Below are positions 25,701 through 35,300 of a stretch of DNA of 64,000 nucleotides, in pieces; within the stretch, counting starts at the first letter, position 1; every line of letters starts with the position of its first letter. The position numbers and the translations under genes are program-made. The DNA lies in NCBI RefSeq assembly GCF_000455445.1, contig NZ_HG417095.1:139317-203316 (forward strand). Reading direction: 5' to 3'. This stretch comes from Hoylesella timonensis 4401737 = DSM 22865 = JCM 15640. Its GTDB lineage: Bacteria > Bacteroidota > Bacteroidia > Bacteroidales > Bacteroidaceae. The notes under the pieces were generated by a model. It was not told where the DNA came from. It did no database searches and saw only the letters and a list, made by a program, of their open reading frames with translations.

Positions 25701-26453
25701 TTGTTTCAAGTAGCCTTCAACTACATCTGGAACATCGTCATAATATTGGTTACATGCTTCACGATGTGTAAAGAAGGTCTCTGGGTTTTCTGCGGTACCA
25801 CGTGTTACAGGGCGTTCGGGTGTCAATGCACGATCACGGAAACGCTTAATGTCATCGTAGTCAACCATGTTTTTGAGAGCCTCTTCATCAATCATTTCAA
25901 TTTTATGATATTCATGAGAAGTACGGAAACCATCAAAGAAATTGATGAATGGAATGCTTGTTTTCAAGGTTGCCAAGTGTGGTACGGCTGACAAATCCAT
26001 AACTTCTTGAACAGAACCTGAACAGAACATAGCAAATCCTGTCTGTCGACAAGCCATAACATCAGAATGGTCTCCAAAGATACACAGTGCGTGCGTAGCT
26101 ACTGTACGTGCTGAAACATTGATGACACAAGGCAACTGTTCGCCTGCAATCTTGTACATGTTAGGAATCATCAACAGTAAACCCTGCGATGCTGTGTAGG
26201 TGGTGGTCAGTGCACCCGATTGCAATGAGCCGTGCATGGCACCAGCTGCGCCAGCTTCTGATTGCATTTCTTGTACGAGGACAGGTTGTCCAAACATATT
26301 TTTACGACCCTTGGCAGCCCATGTGTCCACGTGTTCTGCCATCGTTGATGATGGAGTGATAGGATAAATAGCTGCAACTTCTGAGAACATATAACTAATA
26401 TGTGCTGCGGCTTCATTACCATCACAAGTGATAAACTTTTTCTCTTTTGCCAT
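22773..26453 (-). CDS. nifJ: pyruvate:ferredoxin (flavodoxin) oxidoreductase
   Basis: A 1226-residue single-chain PFOR that decarboxylates pyruvate with CoA to acetyl-CoA, CO2 and reduced ferredoxin in the cytoplasm. N-terminal TPP and transketolase-like domains hold YPITPSSTMAEH and ASQGLLLMIPNMYKIAGE. Two 4Fe-4S sites of ferredoxin type, CIQCNKCAYVCP (~690) and CVGCGNCADVCP (~745), precede CAGCGETPY (~817) and the TPP site GGDGASYDIGFGGLDH (~970). The last ~40 residues are an acidic low-complexity tail (from SNEEVDETENN) beyond the usual end of NifJ. With pyk and ppdK it marks an anaerobic pyruvate economy. It has its own terminator. Confidence 0.96.
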   Translation of the reverse strand: MAKEKKFITCDGNEAAAHISYMFSEVAAIYPITPSSTMAEHVDTWAAKGRKNMFGQPVLVQEMQSEAGAAGAMHGSLQSGALTTTYTASQGLLLMIPNMYKIAGEQLPCVINVSARTVATHALCIFGDHSDVMACRQTGFAMFCSGSVQEVMDLSAVPHLATLKTSIPFINFFDGFRTSHEYHKIEMIDEEALKNMVDYDDIKRFRDRALTPERPVTRGTAENPETFFTHREACNQYYDDVPDVVEGYLKQISDLTGREYHIFSYYGAKDAENIIILMGSACEATREVIDHQMKEGKKVGMVSVHLYRPFSVKHLLAAVPKTVKRIAVLDRTKEPGAEGEPLYLDVKSAFYDVENKPLIVGGRYGLGSADITPSHIISVFNNLEMNEPKNHFTVGIVDDVTFTSLPLLEDKPLASEGLFEAKFFGLGADGTVGANKNSVKIIGDNTDKYCQAYFSYDSKKSGGFTCSHLRFGDHTIHSTYKVITPNFVACHVQAYLRMYDVLRGLRKNGTFLLNTVFEGKELANFIPNKLKRYFAKNNITVYYINATKIAQEIGLGNRTNTILQSAFFRITEVIPVDLAVEQMKKFIVKSYGNKGQDIVDKNYAAVERGNEYKQLEVDPAWAQLEDDPEVKEEDVPAYIKEIVRPINSQAGDLLKVSDFIKHDMVDGTMKNGSAAYEKRGVEAFNPEWTSENCIQCNKCAYVCPHAAIRPFVLDEEEVKGFDDTTLAMKVPRPMAGMNFRIQVSVLDCVGCGNCADVCPGNKQGKALKMVPFTRDEKMIENWNYLTKNVKSKQHLVDIKSNVKNTQFAQPLFEFSGACAGCGETPYVKLVSQLFGDREMISNATGCSSIYSASLPSTPYTTNAEGKGPAFANSLFEDFCEFGMGMVLGNKKMRDRVILLLNQLIEKDDTSSELKEAAQKWMEAKDNADASKEAAAQLRPLIQACADKGCTIGKELMTLEHYLIKRSQWIIGGDGASYDIGFGGLDHVIASGEDVNFLVLDTEVYSNTGGQSSKATPLGAIAQFAAQGKRIRKKDLGLMATTYGYVYVAQIAMGADQAQTLKAIREAEAYPGPSLIIAYSPCINHGLKAKGGMGKSQAEEARAVACGYWHLWRYNPLLANEGKNPFQLDSKEPDWSKFHDFLLGEVRYLSVKKAYPDEAEELFQAAEDMAKLRYNSYVRKAQEDWSFSNEEVDETENNNPNTAETKEEVVASKPKEDSKAEHVDAKS

Positions 26454-26553
26454 TTTATTAAATATTAATGAATGTTTTGTATATCATCTATGTATTCAAA
26501 ATACTACTATTCTTTTGCATAACTCTGAACTTGTCTCGCTGCTTATTATCAAG

Positions 26554-27741
26554 CTAATATAGGAAACCGAAAAGCCAAAGTGGTATCTTATTATCGTGTC
26601 CAACTTCTGTATGATATCTTGCGTACAGCGTGTCATTGTTGTACCTTATCTTATGTTCACTCTTGGCATCGCAAATTCTAAACTTTTTGTTGTCATCCAC
26701 GATGAAGAAATGGTCTTTGGTACTTTGATTAACGATATGATCTTTCCACATACAGTTCACAAAGAACGTCTCCATCAGGTCTTGTTCACTTGCTTTGTTG
26801 GGATAGATAACATATTGCAAGTTAGTATTATGCATCATTACCTTCGCGGGTTTCTTTGGAAAATCCTGCCCCACGGGATAGATAATGTTAATCAAACGTG
26901 CGTCTGCCAAATATTTGATGTAATTCATCACCGTGGCACGGCTTGTCTTTATCTCATGCGCCAAATTACTGATATTAGGTGCACACTGACCTTCTGTAGC
27001 CAAGAGGTAGAACAGTTTTTTTATTTTTGTCAAATACTTCAATTCTATTTGCTTAATGAGCAGAATGTCTACCTCTGTCATCATGTTCATGGTCTTCAGT
27101 AGATTTTCCGAGAAATTGCAGTTTTCCAAGAAGAATGGATAAAAACCATGATGGATATAATCTTTGAAATATTTATTAGGACTTGCATTTGGTAAAATTT
27201 GCTTAACAATGCGTTCGTGGTCTTTAAGAATTTCATCAAGCGTATAAGCCCTAAAGTGTTGATTTGTTTTTAAGTTTAAGAACTCCCTGAAAGAGAACCC
27301 ACGAAGGTTGTAACTCTTGACAATGCCATTGAGTTCGGGGTTTTCTTCTTTTAAGCGCATGACGCTCGAACCCGTAAAAATGATTTTCAAATCAGGAAAA
27401 TTATCATAGCATCGGCGGAGTTCTGAACTCCAATTTGGCTGCTTAAAAACCTGATCAATCAGTAAAACCTTTCCTCCGTTTTGTACAAAGTTGGCTGCAA
27501 ATTCGTCAATTCCACATCCTTGAAAGTAGAAGTTGTTCATATTGATGTACAGACAACTTCTATCTGTGCTTTCAAAGTTCTCTTGCGCATACTGCAATAG
27601 AAAGGTTGTCTTGCCAACCCCTCTGGAGCCTTTGATTCCAATCAACCTATCATTCCAGTCAATCTCATCCATGAGGGTGCGACGAACTGGCGCTTTTGTA
27701 TGTTCGACAAGGTTCGTATGTGTGCGAAAGAAAGATTCCAT
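26554..27741 (-). CDS. AAA_14/DUF4143-type ATPase
   Basis: A 395-residue protein of the widespread ATPase family with an N-terminal AAA_14 domain and C-terminal DUF4143-like domain. Walker A is GSRGVGKT (38-45). The Walker B region is KVLLIDQVFKQPNWS: Asp96 is present, but the usual catalytic Glu after it is Gln97. A sensor-like IIFTGSS follows, then a winged-helix-like SRATVMNYIKYLADARLI. The biological function of this family is not established; it is sometimes linked to defence or toxin-antitoxin-like accessory genes. It is divergent from the ATP-grasp-like gene. Confidence 0.85.
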   Translation of the reverse strand: MESFFRTHTNLVEHTKAPVRRTLMDEIDWNDRLIGIKGSRGVGKTTFLLQYAQENFESTDRSCLYINMNNFYFQGCGIDEFAANFVQNGGKVLLIDQVFKQPNWSSELRRCYDNFPDLKIIFTGSSVMRLKEENPELNGIVKSYNLRGFSFREFLNLKTNQHFRAYTLDEILKDHERIVKQILPNASPNKYFKDYIHHGFYPFFLENCNFSENLLKTMNMMTEVDILLIKQIELKYLTKIKKLFYLLATEGQCAPNISNLAHEIKTSRATVMNYIKYLADARLINIIYPVGQDFPKKPAKVMMHNTNLQYVIYPNKASEQDLMETFFVNCMWKDHIVNQSTKDHFFIVDDNKKFRICDAKSEHKIRYNNDTLYARYHTEVGHDNKIPLWLFGFLY

Positions 27742-27774
27742 GTAAAAAAACTAATTATGAAGTTTTAACCACTG

Positions 27775-27805
27775 CAAAGGTAATATTAATTTCGATAATT
27801 GCAAA
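27775..27805 (-). promoter_or_regulatory. promoter of the AAA ATPase gene
   Basis: On the minus strand TTTG (plus 27802-27805), 19-bp spacer, TACCTTTG (plus 27775-27782). Confidence 0.7.
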
Positions 27806-27812
27806 GTCTATA

Positions 27813-27844
27813 TTGCAAAATATCATCTTTTTTTATTATTTTTG
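27813..27844 (+). promoter_or_regulatory. promoter of the ATP-grasp-like gene
   Basis: TTG (27813-27815), 21-bp spacer, TATTTTTG (27837-27844). It is back-to-back with the ATPase promoter. Confidence 0.6.
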
Positions 27845-27875
27845 CATGTACTTAAAACGAAAGGAGATTTGTTCA

Positions 27876-28982
27876 ATGAAATTGCATGTTTTCAATCCTG
27901 AACATGACATCGCTTTGGCTGTCAATATGGAACAGTTTACTGCGCCACATGCGGCCCGTGAATTGCGTGCCGACTTGGGTTATCTGCCAGCACTATGGGC
28001 TGAAGATGGAGATATGGTATTGGTCGACGATGTTCCTGCAGCTTTAGAAGCGGTACGGCATCATGGTGATGATGCGCAGGAAGTGATATTTGTCACGGAT
28101 CGTGATTTGCAACAATTATCTACATTGTCACCCATGAATGTGGAATCATGGGGAATGAACAAAAGTTTGGTAAAGCGTTTGTTAGCCTGCAATCCTGACT
28201 TTACAGCGGTATTGCCCAACGATGCACAGTTGGACACCATTCGACAAATGAGCAATCGTAGGTTTGCAGCTACCCATATCCTTCCTGCCTTGGTTGCTTC
28301 TCATCCAAGATTTGTGGGGAAAAGTACCTATTTTACAGGACAAGTACAAAGTCTCAAGACACTGTTCAATCAACCTCGTCAACGTTTTGTGTTGAAAGCG
28401 CCATGGAGTAGCAGTGGGAGAGGAATGCGATATGTTGATCATGATTTCACACCCCATGTAGAAGGGTGGTGCAAAAACTTGATACATCGACAGGGTGGCA
28501 TCATGATAGAACCACAATATGAAAAGGTATTAGATTTTGGAATGGAATTTGAAGCCTCCGCACAAGGTGATATCCAATATTTGGGGCTTTCTCTCTTTTC
28601 TACTGTGCATGGCGCTTATTTAGGGAATATCGTTGCCAGTGAGGAGGTAAAGCGTCAAGAGATTGCACAATTTATATCCCTTGATTTGCTCAATTACTTG
28701 CAACGTACCTTGCATTCCTTGTTGGTTGCGGAAGTATCTGGAAAGTATGTGGGTCCTTTTGGCGTGGATATGATGATTGTAAAGTTGGCTGAAGCAACAG
28801 AATTGTGTGTACACCCATGCGTTGAAATCAATTTTCGCCGTACTATGGGACATGTTGCATTAAGTTTGTCGACAAATGATGTACCCCAACCGAAGCGTTT
28901 AATGCAAATAACCTACACGGACAAATATCGATTAAAAGTTTCTTTAGCGGGGGATGATCTTGTCACTCCTTATACTTTTTAA
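27876..28982 (+). CDS. conserved protein with ATP-grasp-like core, function unknown
   Basis: About 368 residues starting MKLHVFNPEHDIALA. The middle holds RFVLKAPWSSSGRGMRYV, which looks like an ATP-grasp phosphate loop. The C-terminal half has EPQYEKVLDFGMEFEA and CVEINFRRTMGH, matching the metal- and nucleotide-binding Glu/Asn pattern of ATP-grasp ligases. It would then join a carboxylate to an amine or thiol, but the substrate is unknown. The ATG at 27876 is preferred to an earlier in-frame TTG at 27696, because the promoter lies between them and the N-terminus is conserved-looking. No operon partner is present. Confidence 0.8.
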   Translation: MKLHVFNPEHDIALAVNMEQFTAPHAARELRADLGYLPALWAEDGDMVLVDDVPAALEAVRHHGDDAQEVIFVTDRDLQQLSTLSPMNVESWGMNKSLVKRLLACNPDFTAVLPNDAQLDTIRQMSNRRFAATHILPALVASHPRFVGKSTYFTGQVQSLKTLFNQPRQRFVLKAPWSSSGRGMRYVDHDFTPHVEGWCKNLIHRQGGIMIEPQYEKVLDFGMEFEASAQGDIQYLGLSLFSTVHGAYLGNIVASEEVKRQEIAQFISLDLLNYLQRTLHSLLVAEVSGKYVGPFGVDMMIVKLAEATELCVHPCVEINFRRTMGHVALSLSTNDVPQPKRLMQITYTDKYRLKVSLAGDDLVTPYTF

Positions 28983-29010
28983 TGGGATGTTGACAGTTGT
29001 GTGAAAGTGG

Positions 29011-29402
29011 TTTTTGTCCTGTAATTTTACCAAAAAACGGTCATTAAAAATTTCCAAAATAGAAAATTTCAATAGGCAAACGCCCAACAAAAATGGGCTG
29101 ATTTTCACAAAATAAATGCCTCTTCAAGCTGAAACATTGAGTTAACGGGCTTGGAAACATGTATTAGAGGTGTTATCTACATGCTTCAGCAGCCTTAAAG
29201 CATGCAAATAACACGCTTAACTCAATGCTTCAGTCGCCAAGAAAGGGCAAAAATGCGAACGAAAAGAAACGACTTTCTCATAACTTCCTTACTAACAGTA
29301 TGTTACAAACCTCGCTCATATCTCGCGTATTTGCGACCCACTTTGTCGTTGGTTGTTTTCACGCGAGTTATGAGAGGGTCTTTGTAAAGAAAATTCGGCA
29401 TC
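29011..29402 (-). repeat. 395-bp dispersed structured repeat, copy B (inverted)
   Basis: The reverse complement of copies A and C, in the gap between convergent genes. Hairpin 1 arms are 29315-29328 and 29361-29374 (13 of 14 pairs). Hairpin 2 is best preserved here: CTGAAACATTGAGTTAA (29129-29145) pairs with 29217-29233 (16 of 17). Inside it GTGTTAT/ATAACAC (29170-29176, 29208-29214) and ACATGCTT/AAGCATGC (29179-29186, 29198-29205) form nested stems. Confidence 0.9.
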
Positions 29403-29469
29403 AATTCTCCTTCCATTTGCGTACCATTCTAAACTTGAGTCATTGGTGCTCAACCTTCATCCTGTTTGA

Positions 29470-32328
29470 CTAATTTCGACCACAAATTCGCTTGTACGGA
29501 CAATAGGTACACCGTTTGGTGTCTTGGGTAGGGGTGAAGGGGTGAGATGAATCGTACATATCGGTCAATACTTGTTGTAAGTGTTTGCTGAAAGCCGAGC
29601 TGTAAGTACCGATGTCGCTCACTTTATCTTTTGATAGGAGCAGTGTCGGGTCAAAGTCATCACCCGGATTTCGCTGTATGAAGAGTAGGGCAGGACTGAC
29701 AGGCAAACCATGTGGATTGAGCTCTTGATGCTGTCTTACAATGTTGGCATACAGAAAGGTTTGTAGATAATAGTCTTTGTGCTTCTCTGTTAAGTTGTCG
29801 TCACTAAAGATATCTTCTACATCTGTAGGTACAGAAGTTGCTGGTCGCCCTGTTTTGTAATCAACGACTCGTATGCGATGTGTGCCGTCTGGGTCGGTAA
29901 CTTCGTCCAACCTGTCGATAATGCCACCCACAGTGATGGTTTTCAATCCTTGTGCAGTCTCAAAAGAAATCGTTGTATTTACTCTTTCTTCCAACGAAAT
30001 AATCCTAAAAGGAGCTAAGGCTTCGTCTATTTTCAACAGTCGTTTTAGATAGTCGATAATCACTTTACGGTTAATCAGTTGCAAACCATTATATTCAATA
30101 GGGCGTACCTTGTCTTTTGATTTGTAAATTTCTTCATAAAAGGCTTGATCTACAAATCTTTCGAGTAGCTGACTTTTGGTTCTTAACTTGTTAAGCTGCG
30201 TGGGTTCTATCCACTCGCTCTCTTGTTGTAAAGATGTATAAATGAGTTCTGCACTTCTATGAAAGATGTTTCCGAACATGCGGTTATCAATGTCGTTATC
30301 GGGCTCTGGTTCGTAGAGTTTTGCAATAGTGTTGTAATAAAACTGCAATTGACATCTCATATATCTGTTAATCGCAGTTGGTGAAATTTGGTTCATGTTG
30401 TACAACACCTCCATGACCATTTCCTTCTTCTCAATGGGGTGGGCTTCATGGTGTTTGATTTCCTGTCCAGAGAGCATCGCAATTTTTTGGATAGGATGTC
30501 CGCTTTCCACCAACATTTGCAACATAAATCGACTCATCTCGCTTTTATGACTTCCTTCTGTCGAATTGTTGTAAGTGAGTGTGATGTCAGGGGCTCGTTG
30601 TAATAAACGGTGAAAATAATAAGCATAGATAGCTACTTTGTGCTTCACGGTGGTGAGTCCGTAGGCTTCACGAATAGAGTAGGGGATAAATGAGGCGTCA
30701 TTGACACCTTTTGGCATGTTCCCCTCGTTGCAAGAGAGAATGAGGATGTGGTCGAAATCCAAATTGCGGGTTTCGAGTACTCCCATGATTTGGATGCCTT
30801 CGGCAGGCTCTCCATGAAAAGGAATGGAAGTATTTTGAATGAACTGGAGAATGAGTTTCTCATAAGTAGTGAGCTGTATGCGCAAATCTCCGCTATGGAT
30901 GAGCTCATGTAGTCGATTCATGAGTTTGTACATCCGAAATACAGACTCTTGAAAAAAGGCATCTTCACTATCTCTGCCATTCTTGCCAATGAGTTGAAGT
31001 ATATCTAATATCCACTCAGTAAGATAGAGGTTTGTAGAATCGTCTACTAACTCTTTGAACACCAAAGTTAATCCTGCATCTACAGATAATTCTTCCCGAG
31101 TTGGGAAATAATGCTTATTTTCTTCCAAGTTTACTATCAATTCTGGTGCATTTTCTGAGAGATATTTGATGTAGGGGTGGCTAAGCATGCGTTTCACCTC
31201 TGTTAATCGATATTTGCCATTATGCGCATAACTTGACAACTGCAATTTGAGCAGTTGGTGTATCAATGACGCTACAGGTGATTGGGCTAAAGGATAGCCA
31301 GTGGTAATATTAACCTTGCTTACTTCAGGCGGGATGCAATGGATGACTGTTTGCAGGATAGACTCATCGCACATCACGATAGCGGTTTTAATGCCAGCCT
31401 CCATTCTGCCATTGTGTTGTAGCCATTCGCTGATATATCTTGCTTGTATTGTTTCGGTAGGCGCAGAAAGGTAAGTAATTTGCTTGGGCTGTTTGAATTG
31501 TTGGTAGATGTCGGCATTGTGACTATCTAACTCATTGGGGAAAACGTCAAGATATTGGCGGATGAAGTGACTCGCCTCTTGTTTCTCATCGCTCATATAG
31601 TAATCGTCGAAATCCCAATAAAATTTGGCTTTACCCATGCTCTTTAAATGACGAAACAGCTCTTGCTCAACTTGTTGCAGCACATTGAAACCTACGAAAA
31701 TATATTGGTCGAATTCAAATGAGAGGTTTTTGTCTGATACCACATTTCTATATAATGCTCCCTCGTAGGCAAGCCCTTGCAGCGATAGCTGTTCATTGAA
31801 ATGGTGATAGATGTCGCTTAAATGACTCCACAGTTCGATGAATCGGCGTTTGAGTTCTGTGTGATGGTTTTCATCAAAATTGCTAAAAAAAATTTGCAAT
31901 ATTTGCTTTTGATGTTCGGACAGATACGAGATGTCATCCAACTCGTGAATGTTTTGTAGATTTGCAAAGACTTTATCGGCATCTGCTAAATTCTTGTCAA
32001 TGTCGTCATAATCTGCCAATAGCAGTTCACCCCACGCATAGAACACATCCAGCGTGTCCTCTCTGCCAGTGCAGGTGATAAACGACTTGTGGAGATCACA
32101 TATTAACTTGATAGGATCTCCAACAGTAAGTGTAGAGTGTTGTCGGAACAAATCGCTGATGGTGAGGTAAGATGGACTCCATAGAGGGCGATCGGACAGC
32201 TGTGCAAGGTGCTTGTTCAAAAACAGTGAGGCACGTTTGTTGGGAAAGACAACGGCAATGTGTGATAAATTGGTACCAAATTTTTCTAATAAATCTTTGG
32301 CAACATATTCTAAAAAGCTATATTTCAT
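29470..32328 (-). CDS. addB: AddB-like nuclease/helicase-fold subunit with Fe-S cluster
   Basis: A 952-residue partner of the AddA-like gene. The N-terminal ~640 residues are an inactivated-looking SF1 helicase fold (SHIAVVFPNKRASLFLNKHL). The C-terminal PD-(D/E)XK nuclease has GNIFHRSAE, RVVDYKTGR and QTFLYANIV. Cysteines at about 660 (MRCQLQFYY), 940, 943 and 949 (CTYCPYKRIC) match the four-Cys Fe-S staple of AddB. Together AddAB degrades and resects double-strand ends in preparation for RecA loading. The gene overlaps addA by 4 bp (ATGA) and stops before repeat copy B. A Chi-recognition site cannot be deduced. Confidence 0.88.
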   Translation of the reverse strand: MKYSFLEYVAKDLLEKFGTNLSHIAVVFPNKRASLFLNKHLAQLSDRPLWSPSYLTISDLFRQHSTLTVGDPIKLICDLHKSFITCTGREDTLDVFYAWGELLLADYDDIDKNLADADKVFANLQNIHELDDISYLSEHQKQILQIFFSNFDENHHTELKRRFIELWSHLSDIYHHFNEQLSLQGLAYEGALYRNVVSDKNLSFEFDQYIFVGFNVLQQVEQELFRHLKSMGKAKFYWDFDDYYMSDEKQEASHFIRQYLDVFPNELDSHNADIYQQFKQPKQITYLSAPTETIQARYISEWLQHNGRMEAGIKTAIVMCDESILQTVIHCIPPEVSKVNITTGYPLAQSPVASLIHQLLKLQLSSYAHNGKYRLTEVKRMLSHPYIKYLSENAPELIVNLEENKHYFPTREELSVDAGLTLVFKELVDDSTNLYLTEWILDILQLIGKNGRDSEDAFFQESVFRMYKLMNRLHELIHSGDLRIQLTTYEKLILQFIQNTSIPFHGEPAEGIQIMGVLETRNLDFDHILILSCNEGNMPKGVNDASFIPYSIREAYGLTTVKHKVAIYAYYFHRLLQRAPDITLTYNNSTEGSHKSEMSRFMLQMLVESGHPIQKIAMLSGQEIKHHEAHPIEKKEMVMEVLYNMNQISPTAINRYMRCQLQFYYNTIAKLYEPEPDNDIDNRMFGNIFHRSAELIYTSLQQESEWIEPTQLNKLRTKSQLLERFVDQAFYEEIYKSKDKVRPIEYNGLQLINRKVIIDYLKRLLKIDEALAPFRIISLEERVNTTISFETAQGLKTITVGGIIDRLDEVTDPDGTHRIRVVDYKTGRPATSVPTDVEDIFSDDNLTEKHKDYYLQTFLYANIVRQHQELNPHGLPVSPALLFIQRNPGDDFDPTLLLSKDKVSDIGTYSSAFSKHLQQVLTDMYDSSHPFTPTQDTKRCTYCPYKRICGRN

Positions 32329-35300
32329 TTTATTTCTTCAATCAAGTTACTATAAACAAACCATAAATATCCTTTTACTTGGGCGTGTCCCATTTGCTGA
32401 AGTAGATGGATGTATTCTCTGATTTGGTCGTGATATTCGGGACGAGGTTTACCAAACTTAAAATCTACCACCACAACTTTATCTCCTTGCATCATTACTC
32501 TATCGGGTCTGTGGGTCATGACTTCGCCTGTGACAGGATTGGTGTGGATGATGCTACACTCGTTATATAGTTCCCATTGAGGCGAAAACCATTCTGCTAC
32601 TTTTGGATTGTTGAAGCGTTTCTCCAATAGCTGTTGCAGCTTTTCATGGGTAATGATATTGTCGTAAAGCACTCCTTCAAACTCCAGTTCTCTTAAAATG
32701 GTGGGGATGTCGGATGTGGTTTTTATTTTGGAAAATAGCATGTGTAGCACATTACCAAGTTGAATGTAGCTTTGCTGCGTGGTATCTTCGTTTGTTTCAG
32801 GGAGAGTGAATGTTCTGCTCTGATTGCTTTGTCTAAATTCTACACTGTTGCCATAACTCTTCATCTCTACGGATTGCGTTTGAATGGGCGCAAAGAAAAC
32901 ATTTTCTGAAAATTTCGTTTCTTCTTCAGAAGGTACCCATAACTCTCCGTAGCTAAAGCAAAGCACATCGTCTCGCTTGTTCATATCTCCTTCCAGTCTA
33001 CTTTCGGATAAAGACGTATGCAGTTTCTCCAGCGAGTCTTCAATAATTTTAGAACGCCTTGCTTGTACTTTTCGCTGCCCAAAAATAAATAAACTCTTAC
33101 ATGCACGGGTAAAGGCAACATATAAAAGATTCATGTTGTCAACAACATTTTGCAGGTGTTCGTACTGATAGCTATCTTCAAAATAGGACTCTTGCATTTT
33201 CCCCTCATTGAATGTAATAGGTATCACGGGCAGTTCATTGAATGGGGCAACATCGGTTTTGCACCATAGTGTTTTTTCTTTTTCCAATTTCCAATCACAG
33301 AAAGGAATAATGACATGATCAAACTCTAATCCTTTACTCTTATGAATTGTCAACATCCTGATGCCGTCAATGCCATCAGATTGGATGGTCTTTTCGTGCA
33401 ACGTCTCATTCCATTGATTGATAAAGCTGTCTATTTCGGCAATATTGTCTGAAATATACTGACTGAGTACATCATAAAATGCACATATATAGGCACTTTG
33501 GTGCTTGAGAGAGGATAAATCAAACAGTGCGTATAGTCGCTCCACCAAGTCCATTGCAGGTAGAGACAATAGCGCTTTTGCTTCTAAGACATATTGCTTG
33601 GGTAGGAAATCCCAAATATCTTTTCCTTGAATCAACAAATCATCATCGTCCAAATCGTGGTTGAGAACTTGAGTTTGATATGTTTTTGCCAAATTTGCCA
33701 CTGTTAGTTGGTCTTCTGGATGCGTCAAACAGTGGAGGGCATCCACCAATATGTTCACCGCACTTGAAGAATCTAAGCGGAACGCCTCGTCAGAAACGAG
33801 TTTGATATGAGGCATTACTTGCATCAACACATCGGCTATATCATGGATGTTCGCTTTGTTTCTCACTAAAATGGCAATGCTGTTTTCTTTGGCTCCGTTG
33901 TCTAACAACAACTGAATGGTTTGGATTATCTCATCTATTGTAGTTTCATTGTATTGCTCCTTAGGGAAGAGTTTGATACGTACACAGCCATGTTTATCTT
34001 TCGATTTATGAATCTTTTGAACGACATCTGCGTAAGCCTTCTGCATTTGCTCAGCTCCTTGCGTTTGTGAGGCAACCAACTCTTCGTATTCCTGTTGTGC
34101 TGCAATTTCAAAGAAGTGGTTGTTAAAGTTCACAATATGATGTTCTGACCGATAGTTGGTATCGAGAGGTTCAATTTTTAATTGATGAGACGGGGCAAAC
34201 TCTTGCTCAATATTGTTTAGCAATCGCCAATCTCCAGAACGCCATCTGTAGATGCTTTGCTTCACATCTCCAACAATCAAACTGTTGGTGTCTTGATGAC
34301 TCATTGTCTCTTGAAGCAGTATCTTGAAGTTTTTCCATTGTACGGTACTCGTGTCTTGGAACTCATCAATCATAATGTGTGATAACTGCGTTCCAATTTT
34401 CTCAAAAATAAAGGGGCTGTCGTTTTGGTCTATCAACTCATGTAGCAATGTTTGTGTGTCGCTCAACAAGAAGTTATTGCCTTCGTCGTTCAGTTCTCTG
34501 ACCTTATTTTCAATACTACTTAATAAGCGTAGCTGGTTGAGATTCTTCAAAATAAGGTCAGCTGTGCGATAAGGCTTAGTCAATGCTCTTCGCTTTTTCT
34601 CCGCATTTTCCAGAAGTTGTGTCAGTTCTGTTGCTAATTGAAATAATCGTGGGTCTTTCAAATTTGTTTTAGTCAACCAACCGTCTGGGCTATCTAAAGC
34701 CTTTTGAACATACGAATTGATGAGCATCTTGGAGTCAAAAGTACCTTTGCTCATTTTCAAGAAGTAGCTTGCAGGTCCTCCTGATTTTCTCGACAAGTCG
34801 TCAATGCAAGCGTTGTATTTCGTCAGAAGGGACGTAAACTCTTGCGGAATATCTTTTAATTCCTTGATAGTCTTCTCTTTAATGGCATATAACTGTTGGA
34901 CATATTGAGGGAAGAATCCTTTTTGGTTGAGCTTGATAGTGAGTTCGCTTTGATGGTCTTTATAGGTTTCTTGAAAAATATTATTACCAAAATCCTTGAT
35001 GAGCCCAATCACATTCCATGATTTGTCATCTGCTATTTTCTGTTCAATAAAGTCTAATATCCACCCTAACAGTTGTTGTTTGGGATGAAGTTCTTCTATC
35101 AGTTGGTCTACCGCTTTTTCTTGTATCTCTTTGTCATTGAGTTCTATCCTTAAGTTTGCCGTTAAGTCTAACTCGCGTGCAAGATTTCGTAGTACACTCT
35201 GAAAAAAGGAGTCTATCGTCTCTACCCGAAAATAGCTGTAATTATGGAGCAATAAGTCTAATGCCTTTTCAGCCCGTTCCCTTATCTGTTTGTCTGATAA

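Noticed and set aside
25512..25991. 159-residue open frame on the plus strand
   Set aside because: It is antisense to nifJ and shows Cys/His-rich random composition with no family match.
26596..27102. 168-residue open frame on the plus strand
   Set aside because: It is antisense to the AAA ATPase gene, without promoter or domain.
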